From: Flavobacterium johnsoniae
GTDB taxonomy: Bacteria > Bacteroidota > Bacteroidia > Flavobacteriales > Flavobacteriaceae
Direction: 5' to 3'
Assembly (NCBI RefSeq): GCF_001879205.1
Contig: NZ_MLFK01000002.1
Coordinates: forward strand, 1-64,000
DNA: 64,000 nucleotides
Shown here: positions 52,434 to 61,087 of the stretch, piece after piece
How the letters are laid out: each line of letters begins with the position of its first letter
How positions within the stretch are numbered: the stretch's first letter is position 1
Notes under the pieces: model-generated
What the model was told of the DNA's origin: nothing
The model's input: the letters and a program-made list of their open reading frames with translations, nothing else
The model's database searches: none
Position numbers and translations under genes: made by a program

Positions 52434-53300
52434 ATGGAAACAGTCATTGAAAACATACCACCTGCAAAACCGAAATGGTTGAAGGTAAAACTACCAATTG
52501 GACAAAAATATACTGAACTTCGTGGTTTAGTAGACAAATACAGCTTAAATACTATTTGCACCTCAGGAAGCTGCCCTAATATGGGAGAATGCTGGGGAGA
52601 AGGTACAGCTACTTTTATGATTTTAGGAAACGTTTGTACACGTTCCTGCGGTTTTTGCGGTGTTAAAACCGGAAGACCGGAAACTGTAGACTGGGATGAA
52701 CCCGAGAAAGTAGCACGTTCTATCAAAATTATGAACATTAAACATGCCGTAATTACAAGTGTAGACAGAGATGACTTAAAAGATGGCGGTTCTATTATTT
52801 GGATGGAAACTGTTAGAGCAATTCGCAGAATGAACCCAAATACCACTCTTGAAACTTTAATCCCGGACTTTCAAGGAATAGAAAGAAATATTGACCGAAT
52901 TGTTGAGGCAAATCCTGAAGTGGTTTCACATAACGTTGAAACGGTTCGCCGTTTAACTCGTGAAGTTCGTATTCAGGCAAAATACGATCGCAGTCTGGAG
53001 GTTTTACGTTATTTGAAAGAAAAAGGAATTAACAGAACCAAATCCGGAATTATGCTTGGACTTGGAGAAACTGAAGAAGAAGTTTTTCAAACCATGACTG
53101 ATTTACGTAATGCAAATGTTGATGTTGTTACTATTGGACAATATCTGCAGCCAACTAAAAAACATCTGCCGGTAAAAGAATTTATAACACCAGAACAATT
53201 TGCAAGATACGAGAAGTTTGGTATTGAATTAGGTTTCCGTCATGTAGAAAGCGGGCCTCTTGTTCGTTCTTCATACAAAGCACAAAAACATATTTTATAA
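52434..53300 (+). CDS. lipA: Lipoyl synthase
   Basis: A 288-residue radical-SAM enzyme that inserts two sulfurs into octanoyl-protein to give lipoyl groups. Both iron-sulfur sites are visible: the auxiliary cluster cysteines in [14 protein letters not shown] and the radical-SAM motif CTRSCGFC. The C-terminal RSSY motif closes the auxiliary cluster. It is normal in length. A strong inverted repeat separates it from gap, so the two may not be co-expressed equally. Confidence 0.96.
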   Translation: METVIENIPPAKPKWLKVKLPIGQKYTELRGLVDKYSLNTICTSGSCPNMGECWGEGTATFMILGNVCTRSCGFCGVKTGRPETVDWDEPEKVARSIKIMNIKHAVITSVDRDDLKDGGSIIWMETVRAIRRMNPNTTLETLIPDFQGIERNIDRIVEANPEVVSHNVETVRRLTREVRIQAKYDRSLEVLRYLKEKGINRTKSGIMLGLGETEEEVFQTMTDLRNANVDVVTIGQYLQPTKKHLPVKEFITPEQFARYEKFGIELGFRHVESGPLVRSSYKAQKHIL

Positions 53301-53309
53301 AAAGTTTAT

Positions 53310-53351
53310 CGTTTAATCGTTTAATTGTCAAACCGATTAAACGATTAAACG
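53310..53351. repeat. 16-bp perfect inverted repeat between lipA and gap
   Basis: Arms CGTTTAATCGTTTAAT (53310-53325) and ATTAAACGATTAAACG (53336-53351), loop 10 nt. Each arm is a tandem of the GTTTAATC 8-mer, with a further partial copy at 53304. No T run follows, so it is not a classical terminator. It lies 22 bp before the gap start codon. Confidence 0.85.
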
Positions 53352-53372
53352 GTCAAACGAATCAACAAAAAA

Positions 53373-54371
53373 TTGAAAACAAGAGTTGCTATTAATGGTT
53401 TTGGAAGAATTGGCCGAAATTTATTTCGTCTTCTTCTAAACCACCCTGAAATTGAAGTTATTGCAATTAATGATATTGCAGATAATAAAACGATGTCGCA
53501 TTTAATAAAATACGACAGTATACATGGAGTTCTGCCTTTTCAGGTAAGCTTTGATGAAAAAGGAATTATTGTAGACGGCAGACATTTTTTATTTTTTCAT
53601 GAAAAAAGTATTTCAAATCTAGACTGGAAAAGCCAGACAATTGATTTTGTAATTGAATCGACCGGAAAATACAAAACACACGAAGAGCTTAATGCGCATA
53701 TTGAAGCAGGAGCAAAAAAAGTAATACTCTCTGCCCCATCAGAAGTTGATAGTATAAAAACAGTAGTTCTTGGAGTAAATGAACATATATTGGACGGAAC
53801 AGAAAATATTGTTTCTAATGCAAGCTGTACCACAAACAACGCTGCGCCGATGATAAAAATCATTGAAGAATTATGCGGAATTGAACAAGCTTACATTACA
53901 ACAATACATTCTTACACAACAGACCAAAGTCTTCATGACCAGCCGCATAAGGATTTGCGCAGAGCCAGAGGCGCAAGTCAGTCAATTGTTCCAACAACTA
54001 CAGGTGCAGCTAAGGCATTAACAAAAATTTTTCCTAAATTGCATGAAAAAATCGGAGGTTGCGGCATTCGTGTCCCGGTTCCAGATGGTTCATTGACAGA
54101 TATCACGTTCAATGTTAAGCGTGCTGTTACTATTGAAGAAATTAACATTGCATTTCAAAAAGCCTCAAAAACAAATTTAAAAGGAATATTAGATTACACA
54201 GAAGATCCTATCGTTTCTGTTGATATAATTGGCAATACACATTCGTGTTTATTCGACGCTCAACTCACTTCTGTCATCGACAAAATGGTAAAAGTAGTAG
54301 GCTGGTACGATAACGAAATTGGCTATTCATCAAGATTAATAGATTTGATTTTACTGATGAGAAAAACATAA
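53373..54371 (+). CDS. gap: Glyceraldehyde-3-phosphate dehydrogenase
   Basis: A 332-residue GAPDH. NAD-binding GFGRIGRN (~9-16) and the catalytic Cys in SNASCTTN (~150), with the HSYTTDQ and GIRVPVPDGSL segments and the C-terminal GWYDNEIGYSSR. It starts with TTG at 53373, the only start that keeps the N-terminal strand complete. It catalyses the phosphorylating oxidation of glyceraldehyde 3-phosphate. As many Flavobacteria carry several gap paralogues, this may be the gluconeogenic or accessory form; the sequence here does not decide. Confidence 0.93.
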   Translation: MKTRVAINGFGRIGRNLFRLLLNHPEIEVIAINDIADNKTMSHLIKYDSIHGVLPFQVSFDEKGIIVDGRHFLFFHEKSISNLDWKSQTIDFVIESTGKYKTHEELNAHIEAGAKKVILSAPSEVDSIKTVVLGVNEHILDGTENIVSNASCTTNNAAPMIKIIEELCGIEQAYITTIHSYTTDQSLHDQPHKDLRRARGASQSIVPTTTGAAKALTKIFPKLHEKIGGCGIRVPVPDGSLTDITFNVKRAVTIEEINIAFQKASKTNLKGILDYTEDPIVSVDIIGNTHSCLFDAQLTSVIDKMVKVVGWYDNEIGYSSRLIDLILLMRKT

Positions 54372-54398
54372 GAATTCATTGTAAATGCACAGTCATAC

Positions 54399-56570
54399 AT
54401 GAAGTACTATCTTTTATTTGTTGTTTGTTTTTTAAATTCATTTTTGTATTCTCAAACCAAACAGAATACAGATAGTATTTCCTATTATAACAAACTGGCA
54501 AACAAAAAACTGAATAGTAAAGAATACAATGAAGCGGTTCTTTTAACCAAAAAATCAATTGATTTTTGCGAAACCAACCACATTCCTGAAGATTTAGCCA
54601 ACCAAACTTTTAAACTTGGTAAAATTTATTATAATCAGCGGAAGTACGATGAAGCATTAAAAAACTTTCACAAAAGCGTCGCTTCTTTTGACAGTGTAAA
54701 ACCAACCTGCACAAAAATCTTAGCCCTTCATTATATTGGTGCTGTTAATACCGCTCAAGGCGATTACAAGACGGCCGATATCTATTACGAAAAAGCTCAA
54801 AAACTTCTAAAAGAGCTTGGCGTTGTTGATAGTTCTGAAATTCTTAATTTTCAGAAAGCAATGGCATTCAAATCGAATAAGAATTTTGGCCTCGCCGCTA
54901 AAACTTTTCAAAAAATCATCAAAACACCAGATAATCCTGCGGTTTTAAAAACAAAAATCAAATCTTATTATCAGCTCGGATTAATTGAAACACAGTTAAA
55001 GCGGAATGATTCTGCTATGATTTATTTTGACAAGGCTTTAGATTACAATGCAAAAACAAACGATCTTGCCCAAAAATCAAAAATTATTCTGGCAGTAAGC
55101 CGGTTTTACAAACAAAACAAAAATTACGACCTCGCCTATTCCTACCTGGACGAACATTATCAGTTAGAAAATTATATTTTAAAACTAAAAAATGCCAAAA
55201 TTGATTTTAATGAATTTCAAAAATTCAAAAAAAATCAGACTCTAAACAACACTCTTAAGAGAGAAAGCGAAGAAAAAATTCAGCTAAAAACTTATCGCTA
55301 TTCTAAATTAGTCAGTATTTTAGCTATTGCCTTAATTTCTATTTTATCTCTTTTGAGTTTGGCTTTATACAAAAACAATATTATTCGTAATCAGAATAAT
55401 TTGCTTTTAAGAGAAAAAAACAAAGAGCTAATTCTGGCAAAAAACAAAGCCGAAAAAGCTTCAAAAGCAAGATCTGAATTCCTCTCAACAGTAAGTCATG
55501 AACTTAGAACGCCTTTAAACGCGATTAACGGAATTACGCATTTACTGCTTGAAGACAATCCTAAAAAAACACAATTAAAGTATTTAGAATCGCTGAAATT
55601 CTCCGGAAATTACCTTACTACTTTTATTAACGAAATTCTTGAAATTAATAAAATTGATTCTACAAAAGTAGAAATAGAAAATATCAGCTTCAATTTAAAA
55701 GAATTACTATTTAATATTCAAGGATCTTTAAAAGAACTGGCCACTGCCAACAAAAACTACTTTAACCTTGAAATTGACGAAGCAATACCGGATAATTTAA
55801 TTGGCGACCCAACGAAGTTATCTCAAATTATATTAAACTTAATTAATAATGCTTTAAAATTTACTCAAAACGGACATGTAAATGTTATTGCAAAACTATA
55901 CGCCGAAGAAGATGAAAATGCAACTGTTTATTTTGAAATAGTTGATACCGGAATTGGTATTCCAGAAGACAAATTACAAACCGTATTTGAAAGTTTCTCT
56001 CAAGGTTCTATCGAAGTAAACCGTAAATACGGAGGAACAGGCTTAGGGCTTACGATTGTTAAAAAGTTAATTGAACTTTTAGGTGGCGAAATCAAATTAA
56101 AAAGCGAAGTGGGCAAAGGATCTACTTTTACTTTCAAATTAAATTTTAAAATTAATAACGAACCGTTGGAAGCAGTTACAGAAGAAAAACCATACAATGA
56201 TAAACAATTACAGCACAAATCTATTTTGCTGATTGAAGATAATAAGATCAACCAGATGATTACGCGTAAAATGCTGGAAAACAAAGCAATTTCGTGTGAA
56301 ATTATCGATAACGGCGAAGAGGCAGTGGAACTTTTAAAAGTGAAGCGTTTTGATATGATTTTAATGGATGTTCATTTGCCTGGAATTAACGGAACTACAG
56401 CAACACAGCAAATTAGAGAATTTGATAAAACTACTCCAATTATTGCACTGACCGCTATTTCACTTGACGAAAACAGGGATATGCTTATATCTTTTGGAAT
56501 GAATGATGTAATTACAAAACCTTTTGTTCCAGACGAATTTTACAGTACTATTGCCAAATTCTTTGATTAA
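54399..56570 (+). CDS. Hybrid sensor histidine kinase with TPR sensor domain
   Basis: A 723-residue hybrid kinase. Signal peptide (~1-18), TPR repeats outside (~25-270), one membrane span (~300-322), HisKA domain with the phosphorylated His in SHELRTPLNAI (~366), HATPase domain (~430-590) with NLINNALKFT and GIGIPEDKL and GGTGLGL, and a receiver domain (~605-723) with the phospho-acceptor Asp in ILMDVHLPG (~656) and the Lys in ITKPF. No cognate output regulator or DNA-binding domain is in the window, so it needs a phosphotransfer partner elsewhere. It begins 27 bp after gap. Confidence 0.92.
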   Translation: MKYYLLFVVCFLNSFLYSQTKQNTDSISYYNKLANKKLNSKEYNEAVLLTKKSIDFCETNHIPEDLANQTFKLGKIYYNQRKYDEALKNFHKSVASFDSVKPTCTKILALHYIGAVNTAQGDYKTADIYYEKAQKLLKELGVVDSSEILNFQKAMAFKSNKNFGLAAKTFQKIIKTPDNPAVLKTKIKSYYQLGLIETQLKRNDSAMIYFDKALDYNAKTNDLAQKSKIILAVSRFYKQNKNYDLAYSYLDEHYQLENYILKLKNAKIDFNEFQKFKKNQTLNNTLKRESEEKIQLKTYRYSKLVSILAIALISILSLLSLALYKNNIIRNQNNLLLREKNKELILAKNKAEKASKARSEFLSTVSHELRTPLNAINGITHLLLEDNPKKTQLKYLESLKFSGNYLTTFINEILEINKIDSTKVEIENISFNLKELLFNIQGSLKELATANKNYFNLEIDEAIPDNLIGDPTKLSQIILNLINNALKFTQNGHVNVIAKLYAEEDENATVYFEIVDTGIGIPEDKLQTVFESFSQGSIEVNRKYGGTGLGLTIVKKLIELLGGEIKLKSEVGKGSTFTFKLNFKINNEPLEAVTEEKPYNDKQLQHKSILLIEDNKINQMITRKMLENKAISCEIIDNGEEAVELLKVKRFDMILMDVHLPGINGTTATQQIREFDKTTPIIALTAISLDENRDMLISFGMNDVITKPFVPDEFYSTIAKFFD

Positions 56571-56587
56571 ACTAAGATTCTAAGTTG

Positions 56588-57604
56588 TTAAGAATTTAGT
56601 TTAATGTATTCTAAAATCGAAACGTCAAAATTTTGCTGATGATTGATGAATGTGCTTTGAATAGGAAGATAATACAATTGCGAAACCAATTTCGAGTCTT
56701 TTAAACGAACATAATCTTTCTCGGTAGTAATTATTTTTCTTCCATTTGCTTTATTCTGAATAGCATCTAAATCGGTATCAGAAAAGTGATGATGATCCGG
56801 GAATGTTAAACATTCATCGTTTTCATTTTTCAGATAATCAAAAAATGGTTTTGGTTTTGCAATTCCGGCCAGAAGCAGTTTTGATTCTGATTTAATTTCT
56901 TCAACCATTATTTTTTCACTTTTACCATAAATTACAGTATCATAATCTATAAAAGTAAAAAAGATTTGCTGAGAGCAGCTTAACTTTAATTTCAATCGAA
57001 TCTCAGCTTGTTTTTCTTCAGACAAATGCTTCGGACATTTGGTAACAACTACAATATTTGCCCTGTCTGCACCGCTTCGGCTTTCTCTTAAGTTTCCTGT
57101 TGGCAGCATAAAATCATCTGCATACAAATCATCATAAGAAGTCAGTAAAATATAATAACCCGCTTTTACTTTTCGGTGCTGATAAGCATCATCTAATAAA
57201 ACAACTTGCGGCTTTTCTTTCTGCGAAAACAGCTGCGTTATTCCGTTTGTACGATTAGCATCTACAGCGACCTGAACGTTTGGGAATTTTTGATAAAACT
57301 GAAAAGGTTCATCCCCCAGAATTTCGGCATTTGAATTTTGATCGGCCAAAACAAAACCTTCAGACTTTCGCTTATATCCACGGCTTAAGGTCGCCACTTT
57401 ATATTTATCAGATAATAATCGAATCAGATATTCAATTTGAGGTGTTTTTCCTGTACCGCCTACACTTAAATTTCCAACCGCAATAACCGGGACATTAAAT
57501 GAAGTTGATTTTAGAATTCCTTTATCAAACAAAAAATTACGCATGCTTGTAATGAATCCGTATAAAAGGGCGAAAGGGAAAAGTATTTTACGAAGTAAGT
57601 TCAT
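56588..57604 (-). CDS. lpxK: Tetraacyldisaccharide 4'-kinase
   Basis: LpxK phosphorylates the 4'-position of the lipid A precursor at the inner membrane. It has 338 residues: a short N-terminal membrane helix, the P-loop GNLSVGGTGKTP (~43-54), DDAYQHRKVKAG with the catalytic acidic site, and LPTGNLRESRSGADRA. It is convergent with the histidine kinase gene, 17 bp away. On the minus strand a -7-like TACTTTCG lies just upstream of its start. Confidence 0.95.
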   Translation of the reverse strand: MNLLRKILFPFALLYGFITSMRNFLFDKGILKSTSFNVPVIAVGNLSVGGTGKTPQIEYLIRLLSDKYKVATLSRGYKRKSEGFVLADQNSNAEILGDEPFQFYQKFPNVQVAVDANRTNGITQLFSQKEKPQVVLLDDAYQHRKVKAGYYILLTSYDDLYADDFMLPTGNLRESRSGADRANIVVVTKCPKHLSEEKQAEIRLKLKLSCSQQIFFTFIDYDTVIYGKSEKIMVEEIKSESKLLLAGIAKPKPFFDYLKNENDECLTFPDHHHFSDTDLDAIQNKANGRKIITTEKDYVRLKDSKLVSQLYYLPIQSTFINHQQNFDVSILEYIKLNS

Positions 57605-57665
57605 TTTACGAAAGTATAATTTTTTTCGTTAATTTGTTTAAAGTTTCAACCTGCACATCAAGAAA

Positions 57666-57688
57666 ACCTGAAACTTGAAACCTGAAAC
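57666..57688. repeat. Second copy of the GTTTCA/TTGAAAC 7-mer repeat
   Basis: A run of degenerate 7-mers, ACCTGAAACTTGAAACCTGA and then AAC, shares the 16-mer ACTTGAAACCTGAAAC with the right arm of the repeat at 7910-7963, 50 kb away. A weaker, incomplete left arm (GTTTCAACCTG at about 57642) precedes it. It lies 9 bp before the Nif3-like start codon. Confidence 0.75.
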
Positions 57689-57697
57689 AAAACTAAA

Positions 57698-58792
57698 ATG
57701 AAAATCAAAGATATAATTACCGTACTAGAAGAAATGGCTCCTCTTGCCTATGCCGAAGATTTTGATAATGTTGGACTTTTGGTTGGAAATCCGGACACAA
57801 ACAGCACCGGAATCCTGGTTTGTCATGATGCTCTCGAAAATGTGGTTGACGAAGCAATAGCAAAAAAATGCAATTTGATTGTTTGCTTTCATCCCATTCT
57901 ATTCTCGGGAATTAAAAAAATAACCGGCAAAAATTATGTCGAACGTGCAATTTTAAAAGCAATTAAAAATGACATCGCAATTTATGCCGTTCACACCGCT
58001 TTGGATAATCACTCCGAAGGTGTTAATAAAATCTTCTGCAATGCTTTGGGCTTAATCAATACCAAAGTTTTAATTCCGAAACAGCAGTTTCTTCAAAAAT
58101 TAGTTACTTACACCGTTCCTGATAATGCAGACAAAGTTAGAAATGCAATGTTCGAAGCAGGTGCGGGAACTATTGGAAACTATGACAACTGCAGTTTTAA
58201 TTCAGAAGGATTTTTTACTTTTAAAGGAAACGAAAAAAGTAATCCTGTAATTGGAGAAAAAGGAAAACTGCATACCGGAACCGAAATAAAAATCGAAGTT
58301 ATTTTTGAAAAACATTTGCAATCCAGAATTTTAAAAGCTCTTTTAACTAATCATATTTATGAAGAAGTGGCTTATGAAATCTACGATTTGAAGAATTCGC
58401 ATCAAAATATTGGTTTGGGGATGATAGGTGAAATAGAAACTGAAATGGACGAAAAAGAGTTTCTTTTGTATGTAAAAGACATCATGATTGCGCGCGGCAT
58501 TCGTCATTCTGCTTTTTTAGGAAAAAAAATAAAAAAGGTAGCCGTTTTGGGCGGTTCAGGAAGTTTTGCTATCAAGAATGCAATTCAGGCTGGAGCCGAT
58601 GCTTTTTTGACTGCCGATTTGAAGTATCACCAATTCTATGAAGCAGAAAACCAGTTACTTTTAGCCGATATTGGTCATTTTGAGAGCGAACGCTATACAA
58701 AAAACTATATTGTTGATTATCTTCGAAAAAAAATTCTTAATTTTGCGATCATTTTATCGGAAGAAAATACAAATCCAGTTAAGTACTTATAG
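57698..58792 (+). CDS. Nif3-like dinuclear metal-centre protein
   Basis: A 364-residue Nif3/YqfO family protein. The N-terminal half has DNVGLLVGNPD and CFHPILFSGIKKI, YAVHTALDNHSEGVN, and the C-terminal half GGSGSFAIKNAIQAGADAFLTADLKYHQFYEA and DIGHFESE, supplying the His, Asp and Glu ligands of the dimetal centre. Between the halves is a PII-like insertion (~125-235). It is related to GTP cyclohydrolase type 2, but the reaction is not established. It is 3 bp before the coiled-coil protein gene, a common pairing. Confidence 0.93.
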   Translation: MKIKDIITVLEEMAPLAYAEDFDNVGLLVGNPDTNSTGILVCHDALENVVDEAIAKKCNLIVCFHPILFSGIKKITGKNYVERAILKAIKNDIAIYAVHTALDNHSEGVNKIFCNALGLINTKVLIPKQQFLQKLVTYTVPDNADKVRNAMFEAGAGTIGNYDNCSFNSEGFFTFKGNEKSNPVIGEKGKLHTGTEIKIEVIFEKHLQSRILKALLTNHIYEEVAYEIYDLKNSHQNIGLGMIGEIETEMDEKEFLLYVKDIMIARGIRHSAFLGKKIKKVAVLGGSGSFAIKNAIQAGADAFLTADLKYHQFYEAENQLLLADIGHFESERYTKNYIVDYLRKKILNFAIILSEENTNPVKYL

Positions 58793-58795
58793 AAT

Positions 58796-59575
58796 ATGAC
58801 GAATACGAAAGAATTAAGTGTTGAGGACAAGTTAAGAGCAATATATGATTTACAGCTTATTGACTCTAGAATTGACGAAATCAGAAACGTTAGAGGAGAA
58901 CTTCCTTTAGAGGTTGAAGATTTAGAAGATGAAGTTGCAGGTTTGAGCACTCGTTCAGAAAAACTGAAAGGTGAACTTGAAGTGATTGAGGAGCAAATCA
59001 AAGCAAAGAAAATTGCTATTGAGGAGCATAAAGAGGTTATCAAGAAATACACAAAACAACAAGAATCAGTTCGTAACAACAGAGAATTTAATTCTTTGAC
59101 AAAAGAAGTTGAATTTCAAGAATTAGAAATTCAGTTAGCTGAAAAGCAAATCAAAGAAATGAAAGCTTCTATCGAGCATAAAAAAGAAGTTATTTCTAAC
59201 TTAAAAGAAAAACTTGACGCTAAAAGCTCTCATTTAAAACATAAAAAATCTGAGTTAGATGCAATTATGGCTGAAACTCAAAAAGAAGAAATCTTCTTAT
59301 CTGAGAAATCTGCTGAATTTGCAGGGCAAATCGAAGAAAGATTATTAGCTGCTTACAACAGAATCAGAAGCAGTGTTCGTAACGGATTGGCTGTAGTTTC
59401 TATCGAAAGAGGAGCTTCTGCAGGATCTTTCTTTACAATTCCACCGCAAACACAGGTTGAAATTGCTTCTAGAAAGAAAATCATTACTGATGAGCACTCT
59501 GGAAGAATTTTAGTTGACAGCGCTTTAGCTGAAGAAGAAAAAGAAAAAATGGAACAATTGTTCTCAAAATTCTAA
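58796..59575 (+). CDS. Coiled-coil protein of the C4 zinc-ribbon family lacking its cysteines
   Basis: A 259-residue protein with a long coiled coil (~15-185, heptads rich in Glu and Lys) and a C-terminal ribbon domain. In the family (zf-RING_7, PF02591) the ribbon has two CxxC-type pairs around a PPQ segment. Here the first pair reads GASAGSFFTIPPQ (about 206-217), with Ser at both Cys positions, and the second reads ITDEHSGRILVD (about 230-239), with Asp and Ser at the Cys positions. The scaffold is intact but no zinc can be bound in the usual way. It forms a pair with the Nif3-like gene. The cell role is unknown. Confidence 0.85.
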   Translation: MTNTKELSVEDKLRAIYDLQLIDSRIDEIRNVRGELPLEVEDLEDEVAGLSTRSEKLKGELEVIEEQIKAKKIAIEEHKEVIKKYTKQQESVRNNREFNSLTKEVEFQELEIQLAEKQIKEMKASIEHKKEVISNLKEKLDAKSSHLKHKKSELDAIMAETQKEEIFLSEKSAEFAGQIEERLLAAYNRIRSSVRNGLAVVSIERGASAGSFFTIPPQTQVEIASRKKIITDEHSGRILVDSALAEEEKEKMEQLFSKF

Positions 59576-59581
59576 TAAACG

Positions 59582-59608
59582 GTCCCGATTTAATCGGGAC
59601 TTTTTTTT
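59582..59608 (+). terminator. Intrinsic terminator after the zinc-ribbon family gene
   Basis: Stem GTCCCGATT (59582-59590) and AATCGGGAC (59592-59600), loop of one base by perfect pairing or a few in practice, followed by eight T. It begins 6 bp after the stop codon. Confidence 0.9.
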
Positions 59609-59616
59609 ACATACTG

Positions 59617-59655
59617 TTTTGCCACAGATTAAAATGATTTTAATCTGTGGCAAAA
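59617..59655. repeat. 39-bp perfect palindrome
   Basis: Arms TTTTGCCACAGATTAAAAT (59617-59635) and its exact complement (59637-59655) around a single G. It lies right after the terminator and before the alpha/beta hydrolase gene. A related but decayed sequence is at 41690-41715. Confidence 0.9.
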
Positions 59656-59715
59656 TATTTTTCGGCAGGTATAAAGTCATATTTTTTTACCTTTACTAAA
59701 AATAAAATTTAAGTT

Positions 59716-60579
59716 TTGGGAATTAAAAAAGGAATTCGCTTTATTACATTAAAATCGGTTGGATCATACATTAACTTTTTAAGCTATGTTCGTCCGCAAA
59801 AAGCTATGGAACTTTCTTATGCACTTTTTAGTCAGCCAAGAGTTGGAAGACTGCAAAAAGAAACACTTCCGAAAGTTTTAAAAAACACCGAAACGGAAAT
59901 CTTTCATCATAACGAACATCATTTTCAAACCTACATCTGGAAAGGTAACGAGACCAAAATACTTTTGGTTCACGGCTGGGAAAGCAACGCCGCACGCTGG
60001 AAAAAAACTTTACCTCATCTTCAAAAATCAGGAAGTACCATTATTGCTATTGATGCACCCGCCCACGGACAAAGCAGCGGCCGGGAATTTAATGTACCTC
60101 TTTATGCCGAATTTATCAATAAAGCAGTAGAAAAATATCAGCCTGAAATTATTATTGGACACTCTATTGGCGGCGCAGCCTGTGTATACCATCAATATTT
60201 ATTTCCAAATACGAGTATAAACAAAATGGTAATTCTGGGAGCGCCTTCAGATTTAAAAACCCTGATTGACAATTATATTTCGATGTTAAGTCTGAACACC
60301 AAAATGTTTTCTCTTTTAGAAAGTAAATTTGCAGATCGTTTTAACTTTAAACTAGAAGATTTCTCAGGACAAAAGTTTGCGTCTGAATTTACTATTCCTG
60401 GTTTTGTTGCTCACGATACTTCAGACAAGATTGTCGCTTTTGAGGAAGGAAAAAAAATAGCAAGCAACTGGAAAAACAGCAAATTTATCGAAACAAATGG
60501 TTTAGGGCACGGAATGCATGATGATGAATTATACCAGCAAGTAATTGATTTTTTGTTTGCTTCAGAAGATTCAAAGTAA
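59716..60579 (+). CDS. Alpha/beta hydrolase
   Basis: A 287-residue serine hydrolase. The oxyanion strand is LVHGWESNAARW, the nucleophile elbow GHSIGGAA carries Ser near 145, and the Asp and His should lie in HDTSDKIVAFEEG and LGHGMHDD. It starts with TTG at 59716; no ATG upstream keeps the frame. No signal peptide, so it should be cytosolic. The substrate is unknown, and a neutral lipid or ester is a guess. Confidence 0.82.
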   Translation: MGIKKGIRFITLKSVGSYINFLSYVRPQKAMELSYALFSQPRVGRLQKETLPKVLKNTETEIFHHNEHHFQTYIWKGNETKILLVHGWESNAARWKKTLPHLQKSGSTIIAIDAPAHGQSSGREFNVPLYAEFINKAVEKYQPEIIIGHSIGGAACVYHQYLFPNTSINKMVILGAPSDLKTLIDNYISMLSLNTKMFSLLESKFADRFNFKLEDFSGQKFASEFTIPGFVAHDTSDKIVAFEEGKKIASNWKNSKFIETNGLGHGMHDDELYQQVIDFLFASEDSK

Positions 60580-60610
60580 CAGGAAACAAAGGTTTATACT
60601 TTTACACGAT

Positions 60611-60645
60611 ATTTCAAATCTCAAAATCTAAAATCCAAAATTATT
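60611..60645. repeat. AATCTAAA-type degenerate short tandem repeat
   Basis: The run TTTCAAATCTCAAAATCTAA and then AATCCAAAATT fills the 5' leader of the monooxygenase-fold gene and ends just before its ATG. Same family as 40576-40617 and 61031-61062. Confidence 0.6.
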
Positions 60646-60990
60646 ATGATCGCCGTAATTTTTGAAGTTATTCCAAACGAAGGAAAAAAAGATGAATATC
60701 TGGATATTGCAGCCAGCCTTCGCCCTGAGTTAAATACTATCGAAGGTTTTATTTCTATAGAAAGATTTCAGAGTTTGAATGATCCAGGAAAAATTTTATC
60801 ATTATCTTTTTGGAAAGATGAAGAAAGTATTCAGCAATGGCGAAATCTTGAAATGCATCGTCACGCACAGTCAAAAGGAAGAAATGGGATTTTCAAAGAT
60901 TATCATTTACGAATTGCAGCTGTTGTTCGCGATTATGGAATGTTTGAAAGAAAAGAAACTCCGGAAGATAGTTCTATTTTTCATGACTGA
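60646..60990 (+). CDS. Antibiotic biosynthesis monooxygenase domain protein
   Basis: A 114-residue dimeric alpha-beta barrel protein (ABM fold). MIAVIFEVIPNEGKKDEYLDIA, FISIERFQSLNDPGKILSLSFWKDEE and QWRNLEMHRHAQ are the family pattern. Members include heme-degrading and quinone-forming monooxygenases, but no active site or cofactor is identifiable here. It lies between the alpha/beta hydrolase and rluF genes. Confidence 0.8.
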   Translation: MIAVIFEVIPNEGKKDEYLDIAASLRPELNTIEGFISIERFQSLNDPGKILSLSFWKDEESIQQWRNLEMHRHAQSKGRNGIFKDYHLRIAAVVRDYGMFERKETPEDSSIFHD

Positions 60991-61030
60991 GTAAAGTTCT
61001 AAAAAAACATAGGGACAAAGATTCTTCTCA

Positions 61031-61062
61031 AAAATCTAAAATCTACAATCTAAACTCTAAAA
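61031..61062. repeat. AATCTAAA-type degenerate short tandem repeat
   Basis: Consecutive units AAAATCTA, AAATCTAC, AATCTAAA and CTCTAAAA in the leader of rluF. Third copy of this family in the window. A TACTTTTG box (61076-61083) follows 13 bp later, 4 bp before the start codon, so the transcript may be almost leaderless. Confidence 0.65.
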
Positions 61063-61087
61063 TAGTTTTTTTGCCTACTTTTGCAGT

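Noticed and set aside
40576..61062. CRISPR array made of the AATCTAAA repeats
   Set aside because: Units are 7-9 bp, degenerate and contiguous, without spacers or cas genes.
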